From contig JAMKCH010010212.1 in the NCBI GenBank assembly GCA_023653785.1, positions 1 through 64,000 of the forward strand: a stretch of DNA of 64,000 nucleotides, in the 5' to 3' direction. This DNA comes from Ophioderma brevispina. Its lineage: Eukaryota; Echinodermata; Ophiuroidea; Amphilepidida; Ophiodermatidae. Positions 24,401-39,400 of this stretch are shown piece by piece. The notes below the pieces were generated by a model. It saw only the letters and a list, made by a program, of their open reading frames with translations. It did not search any database and had not been told where the DNA came from. Each line of letters opens with the position of its first letter. Within the stretch, counting starts at the first letter, position 1. A program made the translations under genes and the position numbers.

Positions 24401-27400
24401 TAGTTACTTTATAAAGAAAATGTGAATTACTTAATTTTGGAAAAAAGCTAATTTGACTTAGACAAGGTCTAACTTTAAACCTGTACTATACGGACTAACA
24501 GCTAGTACTTTTAAACCAGTGTTATTCCTTCATGGGTGAAACTCTTTCTTTCAACATACTCTGAAAGTGTGACGTAACAGGTGAGAAAATTCCTTGTGGA
24601 TAGGTTAGAATGATCCATCCATGAGAAATATTCTCACCCAGCTGTTAAATTACATTTTCAGAGTATCACTGAAAGAAACTAGAATTTCGCGGTTCTCGGC
24701 TTTCGCGCTCGCTATATTAAAAGAATATAAGCTGTGGGCCGCTCCATGACCTTTAACCTTGGCATATGACCTTTGACCTCATCAACATATGAGGGATCCC
24801 TTGGTGCACCTATGACAAAAGTTTGGTTCCAATTGAACCTCAATTTTTCAATTGAGGTTCATTTTACATTTTTAGCCTATTTCACATGACCTTTGACCTT
24901 GGCACATGACCTTTGACCTCATCAACATATGAGGATCCCATGGTGCACCTATGACACAAGTTTGGCTCCAATTGAACTTTAACTTTTCAATTGAGTGCAA
25001 TTTTAAAAAAAAACTTAACACAATTTTTAAAAAACTTAATAACCCTGGAGCTAGCAAACATTTGTAACACATCTCAAGTACAAAAGGTTTGAGTGATTAA
25101 ATATGTTGACAGACTGACAGGGACCCCTGAAACGTGTTTCTTAAGTGCAGCAAATGGTGTCTTAAGGAGAGGGTGCCAAGACAAAGTTTGTAAAGGGGTC
25201 AAATTTTTAAATTGATCCAATCATGTTGAAAAGTATACCATGCTATTTGTCTAACCACAAGGATTCAGTAAAGGTATAGTTTGTACTATCTACAACGTAA
25301 AGTTATAGGCTAAAAATAGCAAAAATCAATAAAAAGGGTCAATTTCAGTTGTACAGGGGTCAAATTTTAAAGTTGCTCCGATTTAGATAAAAAATGGTTC
25401 AAATTATTGATGGAGTTCATAGGATTAAAATCAGGAATAGTTTTGACTGTCTAAAATACTTAGTTACCGATGCAGGAGGCACAGAAGGTCAACGTCCATT
25501 GCTTTCAATGGGGCTTGACCTTGTTTCCCCCCTACTTTCTTAAGCAAGCATTTGTGTGGTTAGACAAATAACATGGTATACTTTTCAGCACGATTGGATC
25601 AATTTAAAAATTTGACCCCTGTACAAACTTTGTCTTGGCCCCCTCTCCTTAAGGCACCACATGTAGCACTTAAAGACACTATCAGTGATTTGCTAAATCA
25701 GCAAATCGAAAAAATCATCAAAAATCAGATTTTTTGCATGTAACGTACAAGTTCAGGTACCCTAACATACCTGCAAATGATAAGACTCAGAAGCAACCTA
25801 ACAGGGAGGGCGGCCAAGAAATCCAATTTCAGACGTCGCATTGGTTTAACACGTATAAGCGAACTTGACGAAATTTCTGATTTTTTTATATGTTGTCACG
25901 AATATTTTCTTATTCCAAAACCGTTGGAAGTTGAAGAAATCACTCCACTAGAAGGGTTATTTCTGACTTGTTTTGTATTAATAACGCACAGACGGGTCCT
26001 ATGTGGTCTGGGAACACCCATGACCGACAAACATCAAAGCACCCAAATTGGGTTTGTGGTTGCACTCCGTATTGCTGTAATTTCCTTTTGACATTTTGGG
26101 AATTGCTATACTTAATGAGCTTGGCCGCCACCGCCTGCAACCTAATAAGGACGATCGGAGATTTAGCAAATCTTACTGTCCGTTCGGACACTTAACTACA
26201 ACACGTAATTGAATGGAGAATCGTTTCTTTGAACACTGCCGTTTTCTTCCTTTTCTGTCATTCTACAGCTGGAAAGGTACTTATGAGAATTCTACAGCTC
26301 TCCTTCCACTTTGAAGCTATTCCTGCAAATTTAAAATTTTTTTTCAAATCACTGATAGTGCTCTTAAGAATTATGTTTTCAGGGGTTCCTCAGTCTGTCA
26401 CTATTTAATCACTCAACTTTTGTAACTTGAGATGTGTTACAATGTCTGCTACCTCCGAGGCTATACTTTTAGTGACACACACACCACACACATGACACAT
26501 GCACACGGATGCTAAGTGGTCCTCCAGTCATAGCTGGCGGCCCAAAAAAGTTCTTATGTAGATTAACCCAGGTCATTAAATTAGACTCCCTGTTTGAGAA
26601 TACCAGCCTAGGTGAGTACCTCTAAGTAGGGTATTTCTTTAACCATGGCCTTTGTTATTCTTTCCCATGACCCTCACTTAGGAAAATATTGTATACTGTA
26701 GATGAAGTTTAAGGAGACTTATGGTGATTAATTGTTGCTTGGGTTATTACAATTTACAAATGAAGATGAATGCTATAACGGGTTCTATCTCAAATCAAAT
26801 TAATAAACTACGCATTTAGCTTAATCAAATCACATTTGTGTACAAATTGTTTCACTTACCTTAGCCATGTTAGGATACCTCGTATAGTGCCATAGGTGTC
26901 GTATATCTCTCCGAATTCCCCTAGTGACATGACAAACATACCGGATGATGGCATCGCAAACTCAATTCTCCAACATAGCCTAGGAAGAACTATATGCATA
27001 CTGAAATATAACAGAAAGTACAGAGAGCATCGTCATACTTCTCATTTAGGTATCCTTTTCAGGGATCAGTGACATTTGCATGTGGGAAGGAAAAGTGCAC
27101 GAATTAGGCTAAAATGATCAAAATTGGCTGAAATAGTAAAAGTGCGGAAATTTTGACTAACAAAGGGAAGAAATTCCTTCATTCCAGGAAAAACTGGCAT
27201 CCCTGCACTTTTAAATGAGTGCCATAAGAGTATTTGTAAAGTTGGCATTCACTACAGGTGCATTGTAAGTAGAGAATAAAAGAAGACTTTTTTGTTTTGG
27301 CCATTTTAGATGGTGTCATAATGGATGGAAACCCAATATTTTATCATGGCGCACCCACCACTTAAAATATTGGGTGCCCATCCATTATGACACCATCTAA

Positions 27401-30400
27401 GATGGCCAAAAAAATCTCGTCTTTTATTCTCATTCTTATTTAGTATTGTGTAATTGTTGCTTTTTATCGACATGTCAAAAATACTGTTACATCATTCTTT
27501 TTTATTAAATTAAATAATTGCACCCCTCTTGATAACAAATGTATCAATCCAAGGAACCAATGTCATCGCGTAATAATCGTCACGCTGTGTAAATTCCATT
27601 TGCGTACCAACGTGACATGCACGACGCAGTATAAGCGTGCTGTTTGCGCATGTCATATATTCGACCTCACCAAGTAATTGGTGAACACACTATCCATCCA
27701 TTACCCAGTAGTGGATGGGCGGAGCTTTGACCCAAACCAATCAAATTTCATGATAAACCACACCCACTGAATAAGAATTAGCCACAAAAGTGGGTTGTTC
27801 ATTCAAAGTGTACTTATTTGATGGTGCTACCAGTACTGGAACAGTTTTGCAAGTATGTCATCCAAATGAGCTTCCATCATTTGTGGTTTTGATCAGCTGG
27901 CCAGCCCTCCCCCTAAAAATATGAGGCTTGTTTCAAAGCTAAGACCAACATCCATTTAAAAGGTAACAACGATGACTGTGATTGGTTTGAATGTGTAGTA
28001 TGGGCGGGGCATGTTCGAACAAAACATGATTTAAAATGTCAAAACATTCCCTTTTTGAGTCGGGTTTTTGACGCACGGATACAATAATTCAAGTAAGTAA
28101 ACTTTCTGTTTCAATAAGCTCTAAATGTTCACGGATTATTCATCACGGTCGACATTTGTTCTGCACCGTCAAATTACGTCAGATGCGCAATCGGTCGCCT
28201 TATTCTGTCCCTGACTATAGCCTATCTTACAACTTGACGTCACATGACCTTTGACCTCAGGCGCAGATTGGGGGGGTGGGCAGAGGGGGTGCGCGCCCCC
28301 CAGTATTCTGCAATTCTTGCAAAATCAGCCCATTTTGAGCTATTTTGGACCAATTACAGCCTTTCAGCCCCCGGTAATTTTGACATTTTTCAAATCCTGG
28401 ATCCGCCATTGGACCTCATGAACAAATGAGGCTCCCATGTTGCACCTCTGACTCAAGTTTGAACTTCAACTTTTCAATGGAGGTAAATTTTACATTTTTA
28501 GCTTATCTTTCAACTTGACCTCACATGATCTTTGACCTTGGCACATGACCTTTGACCTCAACAACATATCAGGGATCCCATGTTGCACCTAAGACACAAG
28601 TTTGGTTCCAATTGAATTTCAACTTTTCAATTGAGGTCAAATAACATTTTAGTGACACATATACACACAGATTGCTAAGTGGTCCTACCAGCTATGCTGG
28701 CAACCCACAAAAACATTATGGTCACATATTTTGTTATTTTTAACACAATCCATCCATTGGACCTTTCTTATTTACTAGATAACTATCACCAAATAGGCGT
28801 TTGGGGATCCAAGGCTTCCCACTCCACCCCACAGTTAAAATTAAATATCAATAGGAAATTGGGTCTGTTTTTCTTCAGTTAAGTTTTGGACAGAAACACA
28901 GTGAATATATGTATGGTTTATTAGATATAAAAACTGAATATTTTCCTCAAACTCTCTTCTATGATTCTAACCTACCTTGAGAAAATCCAATGAGGAATAT
29001 CATATAAATTGCTAAGAATTTCAGCAGGTCTCCGTGGATCATCTTGTAGATCATAAAGATAAATGGACCAACAAGCCTGAATGCCCTGTAATAAGAAACA
29101 AATGAAGCAGACACATCATTTGCCAAGTCATACCGTTGGTATCTTATTTCCCTTGTGTTTTAATTGCAAATAGTGCAGGGTTTTGGGCAAGTTGCACCAG
29201 GGCATTGATGTTAAGAGAATAAAGGTATTGTTTCTGCCTTGTATCTATTGTGTCATATCACACAGGCGACAGCATTATTTTGAGTAAAATGATGAGTTGT
29301 GTTGTAGCCCATGTGATATGACATTATAGACACCCAGCGGAGGCTAAAAACAATATCTTTATTCCCATTAACACTTTTATTCAAAATAAGAAGCTGTTAT
29401 TAACATATTACTAAAATTATGTTATCCATATATATCAGACTATAACTACCTGAGCTTTTCAATGCGTTCCCAGACTTTGGGCTACTTCTAGCCCAGATTC
29501 GCTTCAACGGTTCCATTGTTTTAGCACAGTGAAGTTGAACCATTACTCAAAGCTAGCAAGACAGCAATTCTGACCGCAGCCTGCCCTAGATTTCTAGCCA
29601 GAGTATCTCGCCTCGAGGCCATTTTTCAATGAAACTGCAACCTGATATCAGCTCGTCTGAGCACACGTTTGCCGACGGGAGGTTAGTAATTGCCAATCTT
29701 TATCCCTAAAATCCCTGGTGTGTGAGGCCCATGAATTTGCCTAGCAGAGTTCCGGGGAAAGGGTTAAATCAATGGCAGTGCATTGTTAATATGCGCCTTT
29801 GATTGGGCTAAGCAGTACCTTTGCATATTGCATTGACGCGTACGACGTAGTGCTGTACTGTGTGAGATCATCTCACATCACACGGCTAGGAACCAATTAA
29901 ATTGTATAAACAATCTCAAGTGTTTAAGAATTATTGCTATGACAAAGAAAAGCTATATAGAGTTAATCTCCCCAGACCGCGAGTGTCGTCTGCCATCGCG
30001 GTTTGTGAATGGGGCCAAAGGCCGCATGAGGTCACCAAGGTCACATGAGGTCACCAAAAGTACAAATCACAAGTGCGACGTAACTGAACAGCAACATAAA
30101 CTCAGTGCATCATAGTCGGCCTTGCTACAGGTTAGGTGCCAATGCTCAACAAGGCAGTCCTAGACCAAGATGTCATGGGCACAGTAGTCTACACTATGAT
30201 ATGCAGTGCACTGTGTTGAATTCTGCAGCCAGCACAGTGTGCCACTATAGTAGGAGGCTACAGAACAAGCCCTATCTTACCTCTTTGAAAGACATCACAG
30301 AGGTCACTAGTCCTAAACTATTCCTCCAAAACTCACAGGAGAACTTCAAAAATGCTTTTGTACATGAAAAACACAGGGAAAATGTATCAAGTAGAAATAT

Positions 30401-33400
30401 TGTTTGGGATTGCCAGCAGCGTTACACGACATTGTGTTGCAAAAAGGGCCATGTTGGATTGTGCCCTTCAGAGGGTGCTGGACCCAAAAAAACAGTCTCT
30501 TCCACAGATGCGCAAGATCATTGCATCTATAGATTTGAATGCATGTAAGTAGGGACTTGATACTTGGTGTAAGATTACGTAATACGGGCTCATATCCAGT
30601 GAGTAATGAAAAATTACTCTGGTAATACGGGAAAATATTAATTGGGACATTATCCAATCAGCATTCACCATTCATGTCTACTAAATGATAAACAGACATA
30701 CGACCAGATAATCCCTATGTGCCTTAAGCCCAATTCTGCAGACGACACAAAAACACCATTGGGTGAATGTAGTCTCTTCTGTATACCATGACACCCAAGA
30801 CATTTGAGAGCCATATCAGCTAAAACATTAGCATCTCCTAGTGTGCAGGAAAAATGGTAAAGACTATGTCACCAGTCAGGGAATCACAAGTAACTGGCCT
30901 CACCACCTCTGATATCCTGTGCATGCCACGGTTGATTTAATCCATGAACATACCCCCATTCAGAATTGCTTTAAATTGACTTACCTAAGAAAAAACAAGA
31001 AATACGGACAAGTTGTGAGGATTGCCAAAATAACGGCAACGTCTTAATAGTATGGTGAACATGGCGGTATACGCCCAACAGCAGCAATGATCACAAAGAA
31101 ACATGAACACAGAAAGATGGCTTTAGCTGGTGCTCCCATCTGTAAAAAGAAACAAATAGGAATGCTCGCATATGAACATTTGTTTAACTCATAGTACTTT
31201 TGACCATTTCATGGGTTCATGGTACAGAACTTCACAACACGGATGCACTTCTCCATGTTATATCATGATGTTTTCAAGGAAAGGGGAAACATTTTGAGAC
31301 AAGTTAAGCACAAGAATTACGCAGTCCATAATTAAGATGGCACTACAACTGTGGTTAATCACATTTTATTGAAAATATGCAAATGGGCTCATGAATATTC
31401 ATAACACTGGCAAAAAGTATTCAGCACATGAACCAATGTTCTATCACTGTGCCATGTTATAAGTTCATTGAGTAATCGGTATAGTCTGTAGAGTGGGTTC
31501 ATTAATGGCTTTTGTTTGCTGCCCATCCGCCTGCCAATCTGACCATCCACTCTTCTGCCCATACGTCCACCCATCTGCGGTATAACATAAGCCATTGTGG
31601 GGGGGCAATACATAAGCCCACACATATTATCTGGAGAAGCTGAAATTGCAACACAAATTGCCAGTGTTGCTTTGAGCCAGGAGGCAGCTGAATTTGTCTA
31701 GATCCATGGTTAATAATTTAGTTTTATTGGGTTGTATATATCGTCCTTGCTCATAGGTGCCTCTGTCTTTTCATGGACCCCAATGGAAATAAGCAAACTT
31801 TTAATCATCTTTACCAACTGCTTCTCAAACCAGGAGTCTTGCTTCATCAATACAGATAGATCATGTTATTTTTAAACTAAGGTGGAATAATGACTTGAAC
31901 CTTTCAGAAAAAGAAAACAGCCACCTCCATTTCACTCAAAACCATGTTAATCTCAGACTCCAAATTTAAGTTAATGTTTTACCATTAACAGTGGGGATGA
32001 AAGTGTGTACATGGTGGTTATTTGTTAAGTGCTCACAATACGGCCTGCCTTGTTAGAGTTATGAGTTTAATTCCTATTGCCATATTTCATTTCATGCAGA
32101 CCCTGAATGCAAATAAAAATATGACAAAATGGCTGCATCTTGTTTGTACATTCATTCACATTACATCCTGGCTCCAAGTGAGGTCATAGGGCTGTCTACT
32201 CATCCAGGTCACTTGCCGGTGCTAGCCTTTATCATCGGCCCTCGTTTCGCAGTATCACTCCGCCACACACAACACTGCGCGTACCGTCTAATAAATCCGA
32301 ATCTTAGTCATCGCAGACCTGGTTCATCGGAGGTGATAACAAAACATGTGTTTCTACGAGGCCGTTTGCGTTTGGCACCCTTTATGACCATTTCTTTGGA
32401 TTGTTCTACTATGCAAGTGAAACGAATAGGCATTCTAAAATGTGCATGTTATTTCCTAAGTAGCGGCTACCATTACAGTCTCCTGCTATCGTTCAGATAA
32501 AAAACACGGCACATTTTACGCCAATTTACACAGCGACCTATGGCAATCTCCACCGCAAAATGGACGCTCTATAACTTCCCTGTGACGTCAGCGTAGACAG
32601 CCCTTTGGAAGGTTAACTCATTGTAAAATTATATTAGTCAAAACATATACATCCTTTATGTCATGAGCTAAAGTTGATGACATCCAACTTACCATGAGAT
32701 CTTTGAAGGTCCTTGGGCCTAAATGATACATCTCCTTAAAGGCTGAGAAGATGATAAATATTGCACCCAAATAGGTCAGGATTTCAAATGCTATACGTGC
32801 CTGCAGACGTTAACAAAGTAAAATCAAAGATCTTTTTTACTTATATAGTTCAAGCATTATAGAAATATCAACAATAATTTAGGCAAGCTAGAGGAGATTA
32901 TGCATTGCTAAATGCATCCCTTTAAATGAAAACTAAGGTCACCAATAGAGGGACAAATTACTTGTTTCAGGTGTTCAGACATTTTAAAGGACCATGGTCC
33001 AAATGCTAATAGCCTCATCCCCAGAAACCCCAGATCTTACTGGAAGTGGTCAAAATTTGGCATCTGAAGGAAGCTACTACTTTTCTCATTTACCCTGTGA
33101 AATCTTAGGACTAAAGAATGTTTGGTTTAGATATTATGAGCGAAAATGTGCCCCATTTTGATCGACCAATATTAATTTTGCACAGTACTCTATGGGGATT
33201 ACTAAATCATGTTTTTAGCTCTCACATCAAAACGAGTTGAAATATTGGCACGAAACTTTACAGATGGGGTTTGGGGGTGAAGGATATTCTATCAAGATGA
33301 AAAGTTTGTATACTTAAATTGGGTCATCCTCCTTAAGATAAAGAGTCATCCAAGAACTAAAGACTAAAGGTTGCCGGGGGTCATTTTGTGAGTTCACATA

Positions 33401-36400
33401 AATTTGTGCTTACATTGATACTCTGTTTAGGTCTTTAGTAAAGGTCCCAGGAAAATGAGATGATAAACCGTTGCCAAATCTTTACGGAACATTCCATTCC
33501 AATAAACAGGGCCAGAAAAAAGAATACACTACCTACCATGACATCATTAGTGAAACTATTGATTTTAGTCAGTGTCCATGAATAATTCACACGCGGTCCA
33601 CCTGAATTTTCTATTACTCTCTGAGAATCAATAGTTTCACTAATGAGGTCATCACCAACCCCAAAGTGAATGCTTTCTTTGCCCCCCTTGTAGCTTGACA
33701 CAAACCACATCAATTCTATTTGCCTTTTTTCCTGGGACCTTTAAGCGTAGTCAATCCGCCAAGTCTGCATTCCGCTCTAGCATTTGGATCCCAGGTCAAA
33801 ATTCCAGTTGATCCCATCTGAACAGGTTTCAACTGGAACCGTTTGAATCCAGATGACCCCAGTTGAATATCCATTGAATCCACTTAACAGTTTATTCTGT
33901 GACGGAAAATGGAACAATTTTCAACTAGGTTCTGTACTGACCAGTGAACTCAGTTTAAGAAGACCAGTTACAAACAGTTGACACCAGTTAGTGTTCTGAA
34001 TTTTGACCTGGGATTATCCGTCAACCTTTATTGCTGCACAATGCTGCAATTCCCAGGCTAACATGTGTGGTGGTCTCTATGTTGTAAAACTTAACACAGG
34101 CAGTGATGTCACCCCTCTAACTGAGATTGAACACGATACTTCTAACGACAACAAAAATTTAAGAATTCAAGGGGATGGCCCGTTTTAGGATATGAAGTTT
34201 TATCTGATAGATTGATGGGCCCCTTCCTCCAAACCTATCTGTTAAAATAGCGTGGCCGATTTTTCAATCCGTTTTGAAGCGAGAGCCAAAACTGATTTTG
34301 GAAGCCCATAGAGTACTGTGTAAACTTCATATTGGTCGACCAAAATGGGCACATTTTCGCTTATACCTTTGACCCAAACCATCCTTTGGCTCTACGATTT
34401 TTCATAGGGTATATGAGAAAATAGGCTTTCTTCTGATACGCAAATACTGACCACTTTCCGGTAAATCTGGGGCTTCTGGGACGAGCTAATAGCGATCGGG
34501 CCATGGACCTTTAAGGTTGACATGAACCATTCCATTTAGTTGCACTGGAATCAATGTGACATTAGTTTAGTATTGACCCTTATCTCTTTGTGTGTCGGTG
34601 TAGATAGATAGCACTGGTTTATTACAGTGTGATTAACTACTTCTGTTTCATTCTCGTTGTTTCTATTCTCTCTTCGCCGAACATATGACTTGTAATCCTA
34701 TCCAGAGATAATAAATTAAAGACATTTCAAAAGCGAAAAATAATGCCCACTTATGTTTAGATGAATCTCTCCCATTACCAATTACAAAAGTCAATAAGAA
34801 TTACAAGGTACTTATTAAGTTGCCCTCCCATCAGTAGGTTTTTAATTGGGAGCAATGAGTATGATATCTTAATGAAAATGACGCACATCCACAAATTAAT
34901 ACATTTTATTCAAAGTAATGGGTAATCAGTGATTTGAAAAATATTTGAAATTTGCCGCAGGAATATCAAAGTGAAGATAAGTCTGTAGAATTCATAAGTT
35001 AACTTTTCCCCAGCTGTAGATTGACAGAAAAGGAAGAAACGGCAGTGTTTCAAAATACGATTCTGATTCTCCATTCAATTATGCCAAGTAAAAAAAAAAC
35101 ATGTTTCTCGTCCGGGCTTTTTCAAAAAAAGGAAAAAAGGAGGGGAGGGGCCTTTTTATATTTATTATTTTTATTTTTCAAAGATCGGGCCGGCATTCAA
35201 GATTTTCGTCAACTCCAGGTGTTAACCTTAGACACGTGACTCAAACTAACGAGACAAAAGGTCACACAAGAACGGAACATATTACAATGTTTTATAGTGT
35301 TAGGCACCATGTTTTAACACATCTTAATGTTTTAGATGTTAGAAACTTCTATAAAAAGTATCAAACTGAAGCACTTCTCAATTGGACAGAGTTTCATATG
35401 CAAATTCTTAAAAATCATTAATCGTCGTCAACAACAGATAAACGGAAGCGATTTATGTAAATCGTCACGTTACGATTGTATCATGCATTGATGTGTGGCG
35501 CGATATCCATGGTGCAAAATAAGGAACCGTGGGGGGCAAGGCAGTTTGTAAAGGGCAAATAAAAATTGGCTTCAAATTGTAAGGGCATTGAAGGCCAATA
35601 GCAATGTAAAAGGGCATCAAGGCAATACGGGAAGGGCAATCAAGTGCATTTTTCAGTTTCTTGAAGTCAATAAGCCAATCTGCCTGCAGGGAAGGCACTG
35701 GAAGCTAAGTGGATGTTTGGATCCAAACCTGAAAAAGCTACCATATAGGGCAGCGCAGTTAGGTGGTCACCTAGGAGCTTATAAGAGGCAAGGATCTTTA
35801 TTAGCCTTCAGATTTATAAGAGGAGACAAGAAATATATTGAGAGAGAGGTTTGCAATATAAAAGTGCAGAAAAAAATAAAAAGACAACTCTTAGAAGTTA
35901 CCTGTCCCCCTGCTTGTTGTTGTTGATAATTACTGCCGCGATCACGAATCACAAAACAGTCTCTTACACAATATAATAATGGCCCACTGAGAAACTTAAT
36001 AGGGATATCAATGGAAACAGCATAAAATCAAATGCTGGTATCAGTGAAAGTTGTAGGGAATAAAAGTCGGGTTTTTAATCACTTGATGTTGATTCCGATT
36101 TGTAAAGTTTCTTGCCAATTTTAAGAGAAAAATATCATTCAAAAGGTGGGGTTATTATGTATAAAATTTCAGAAATTTATTGGTCAAATATCTAAGGACT
36201 TTCCTGGCGAATTATTATTTTTTCAATCTATTTTCTGTATTTTTTAAAAGTCGCTCGAGATATTCTGAACCATACTCATCAGTTTTTTTTCACTTATGGG
36301 ACTAAAAAAACGGACAAAATACAGCGAAATCGTACTAGTGCCTGGTGCATGGTGCTGCAATACAGAAGAGGGCTCTACAAAAAAAAAAACAATGGCAACG

Positions 36401-39400
36401 CCCATAGCATCACTAGCGTGTGTAGATTCCCAGGGCGTTTGGGCCATTTAACTGCATTTAAAACATTGGGGATGTCATTTTTAAAAGATGTTACGTTTTC
36501 GGATGATATCATGACTGAATTCAAAGTCGGGAAAAATGATTAGGAGGACTTATGCAGCAAGAATTGCATTTTCGGGGAGGCGCAAAATTCGGCAGTCATC
36601 AGTCTTTGAAAACAGAATACTCATTTCCTGATGGATTTTTGTTTTTATTGATATTTTTTTCATTTTTTTGAAAATAAAAAATAACAAATAAATCGAGGCG
36701 GCCTCAAAAAAGGAAGCGGGCGGGGACGAGAAACATGTTTTTTCTTTTACTTCACCTTAGACGGTGTTGTAGTAAGTGTCCGTTCGGACAATAATGACTA
36801 AAATCTCTGATTCTGTCCTTATTAGGTTGCTTCTGGTCTTATCATTTGCAGGGTATGTTAGGATACCTGTACTTGTTTACATACATGCAAAAACCTGATT
36901 TTTGATGATTTTTTTTCAATTTGCTGATTTAGCAAATCACTGATAGTGCCTTTAAGCTAATTAATATTCATAGGCTATTAGAAAGTATATAGCACTGGAC
37001 CTGATCATGCTCTATCAACCTACCAAGTTAGAAGTTAATTGGCTGTTGGATTAAGGCAGTAGAGTTAATTAATCACAATTTAATGCAGGGAAGTTCAAGC
37101 AACTAAAGTAAGACAAATATATCTTTATTCAATGAGCTCAATGGCAGACGCTTAAAGGTCCATGGCCCGATCGCTAATAGCCTCGTCCCCAGATTTACCG
37201 GCTAACATATGAGTACTGGTCAACATTTTGGTATCAGAAGAAAGCTACTATTTTTCTCATTTACCCTGTGAAATCTTATAGCCAAAGGACGTTTGGTTTT
37301 TAAGTTATGAGCGAAAATGTGCCTATTTTGGTCGACCAATATTAATTTTACACAGTACTCTATGGGGCTTACAAAATCATGTGTTTATCTCTCCCATCAA
37401 AACGGATTGAAATACCGGCGCGAAACTTTACAGATGGGGTTTTGGAGTGAAGGCTAATCTAATAAGATGAAAACTTCATATCCTTAAATCGGGCCATCCC
37501 CCTTTAATGTTACCGCCCAAGCCCATTATACATAAACCTTACAGCATGGAAAAATATACATTCTTGTTGAATTTGCCAATCGATCGTCGGTTATAAAATG
37601 ACCCTTATGCATTTAGGGTGCATCATGCCCCCTTTTGTCAACCAAATTTAATGTAGCTAGTCTTAAAATGTACAAAATGGAGAAATAATAAGATTCACAA
37701 AATTTAAATTCATTCCAAGTTCGTCTTTTGGGTCCTCTGTGGACCTAAAGTTTTGTACATTAGTGGACCTTTGTCCATTTTGCGGAAGGGGGGGCACTGA
37801 ACTCCTGCACCCACAGTCACAGTCAAATTTATTCTTAATCACTGTCAGTTTATTTTTCAAAACTAAATTCCAATTATAGCGTTCCATATTAAGTTATCTC
37901 CCTGCAAAATAAGGGGAAATTAGTAAAAGATCTGGATCTGGATAAGGTTAAGTCGGCAGATTCAACTTGTTAGGTCGTACATTCGCCAACTATGATGTTA
38001 ATGGGTCAAAACGGATCAGAACAAAAACTTAAAAGCCGATCAAAAACATGATATTAAAAGCACCCGCAAAATAAGAGAAATGTGTGTGATATGGAAAAAA
38101 AATGCACTGAGCTCAAAGTCTCTGTCTAAATATTTCAATGTTTGGTGCTGAGATTGTCTCGTCGGTTAGGTTATTCCAATCCAGAATTGTGCGTGGGAAA
38201 TAGGAGTAACGATAAACATCCTTGGTTGTTGTGATTCTTTGAAAAGTAGAACTTCTTGATGCTCTCGTCCTTGAGTCCCTTACCCTATGGAGGTACTTGT
38301 CTGGGTCGATTCCAACCAAACCATTCTTGATTTTATACATCATCCCCAATCTTGTGTCCATCCTTCTTTCCTGAACTGATCATGAACTTTGACCCCATGT
38401 CGCATTGTTCAGACATCGAAAAGTCGTGGATTTAATATAATCTATCGGAGGTATTTGTAAGTTGTAAATTGATACCATAATAATGAGTATTACTCTACTG
38501 ACAGAAGAGAAATTGCCTTTCAAGATACCCCCCACCCCTTAACTTTGAGCAATTTATGGGTATAAGTAGTGTTTAGTATACAACATGCTGTAGCAAAAAA
38601 GTGATACCACAATTTGACTCCACTAACTACCTGGGTGATGCTGTAGGGGGTCCATACTAACTATCTATGGAATCAAACCTTGGATGTAGTGCCACTTGAA
38701 CGAACACATTTTCCCAGGTCCCTGCTCTTGGTCTACCATATTCGACCTATTTAGCGCCCCGGGCGCTTACGTCACTCGTTTTAGGGGGGCGCTAATTTTG
38801 GTACACTTGCGTAAGTACTTTTGACCGCAAAATCCCCATTAGAAAGCCTTAACTACACGCCGGCTACACCTAACTTCTACATAAGCAATTGGTACAGTCT
38901 GTACAGCCTCAACAATGCTTTAAATTATAGATTTTTTTAATGAAAATGTTATCAGAATTAATAACATCAATGATCAATAATATTTGTCTCTTGTATCGGA
39001 GGCCTACCAAGTGTACACACTCACAGTATTTTACGGTAGTTGTTGCCACGCCCAAGGAAGATTAAAGCCAAAGCAAAAAAAAGGGGATCTGTCAGTCTAG
39101 CAATAGATACGCAACGCAATAAGTGTAGGAAAAATCTCCCGCTAGACCTAATGTACGAGTTGTAATTGTCAGCTAACTTTTAATATACCTTTAGGCTTTG
39201 AAAATGATTTGACAATAAATCAACAAAAATAAAACATTAATTGGGATAATAGTACAAAGGACTCACCTTTCATAAAATGGTAGAACCAAATCAATATGCA
39301 ATGGGGAAATCCCCAATTGAGATTCACACGTGCTCCATCTAAACAAGTGTCACAGCTTTCTGGAAAGGGCCGGACGATTTTGTTTTTGTGTGGCTATCAA

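Noticed and set aside
25777..26091. 104-codon plus-strand frame
   Set aside because: It spans MITE D and the nested hAT-like insertion, so it is a chance frame.
30340..30548. Possible piggyBac-type zinc finger ([17 protein letters not shown])
   Set aside because: Resemblance is limited to one short cysteine pattern; no transposase core or terminal repeats nearby.
33435..33713. 92-codon minus-strand frame, considered as the missing S1-S2 loop exon
   Set aside because: It lies within the AAAGGTCCCAGGAAAA-ended MITE and overlaps its inverted repeat; no TRPV-like residues.
35588..35926. 112-codon frame inside the nested transposon, considered as transposase
   Set aside because: No DDE/D-like pattern or helix-turn-helix text; too short for a transposase.
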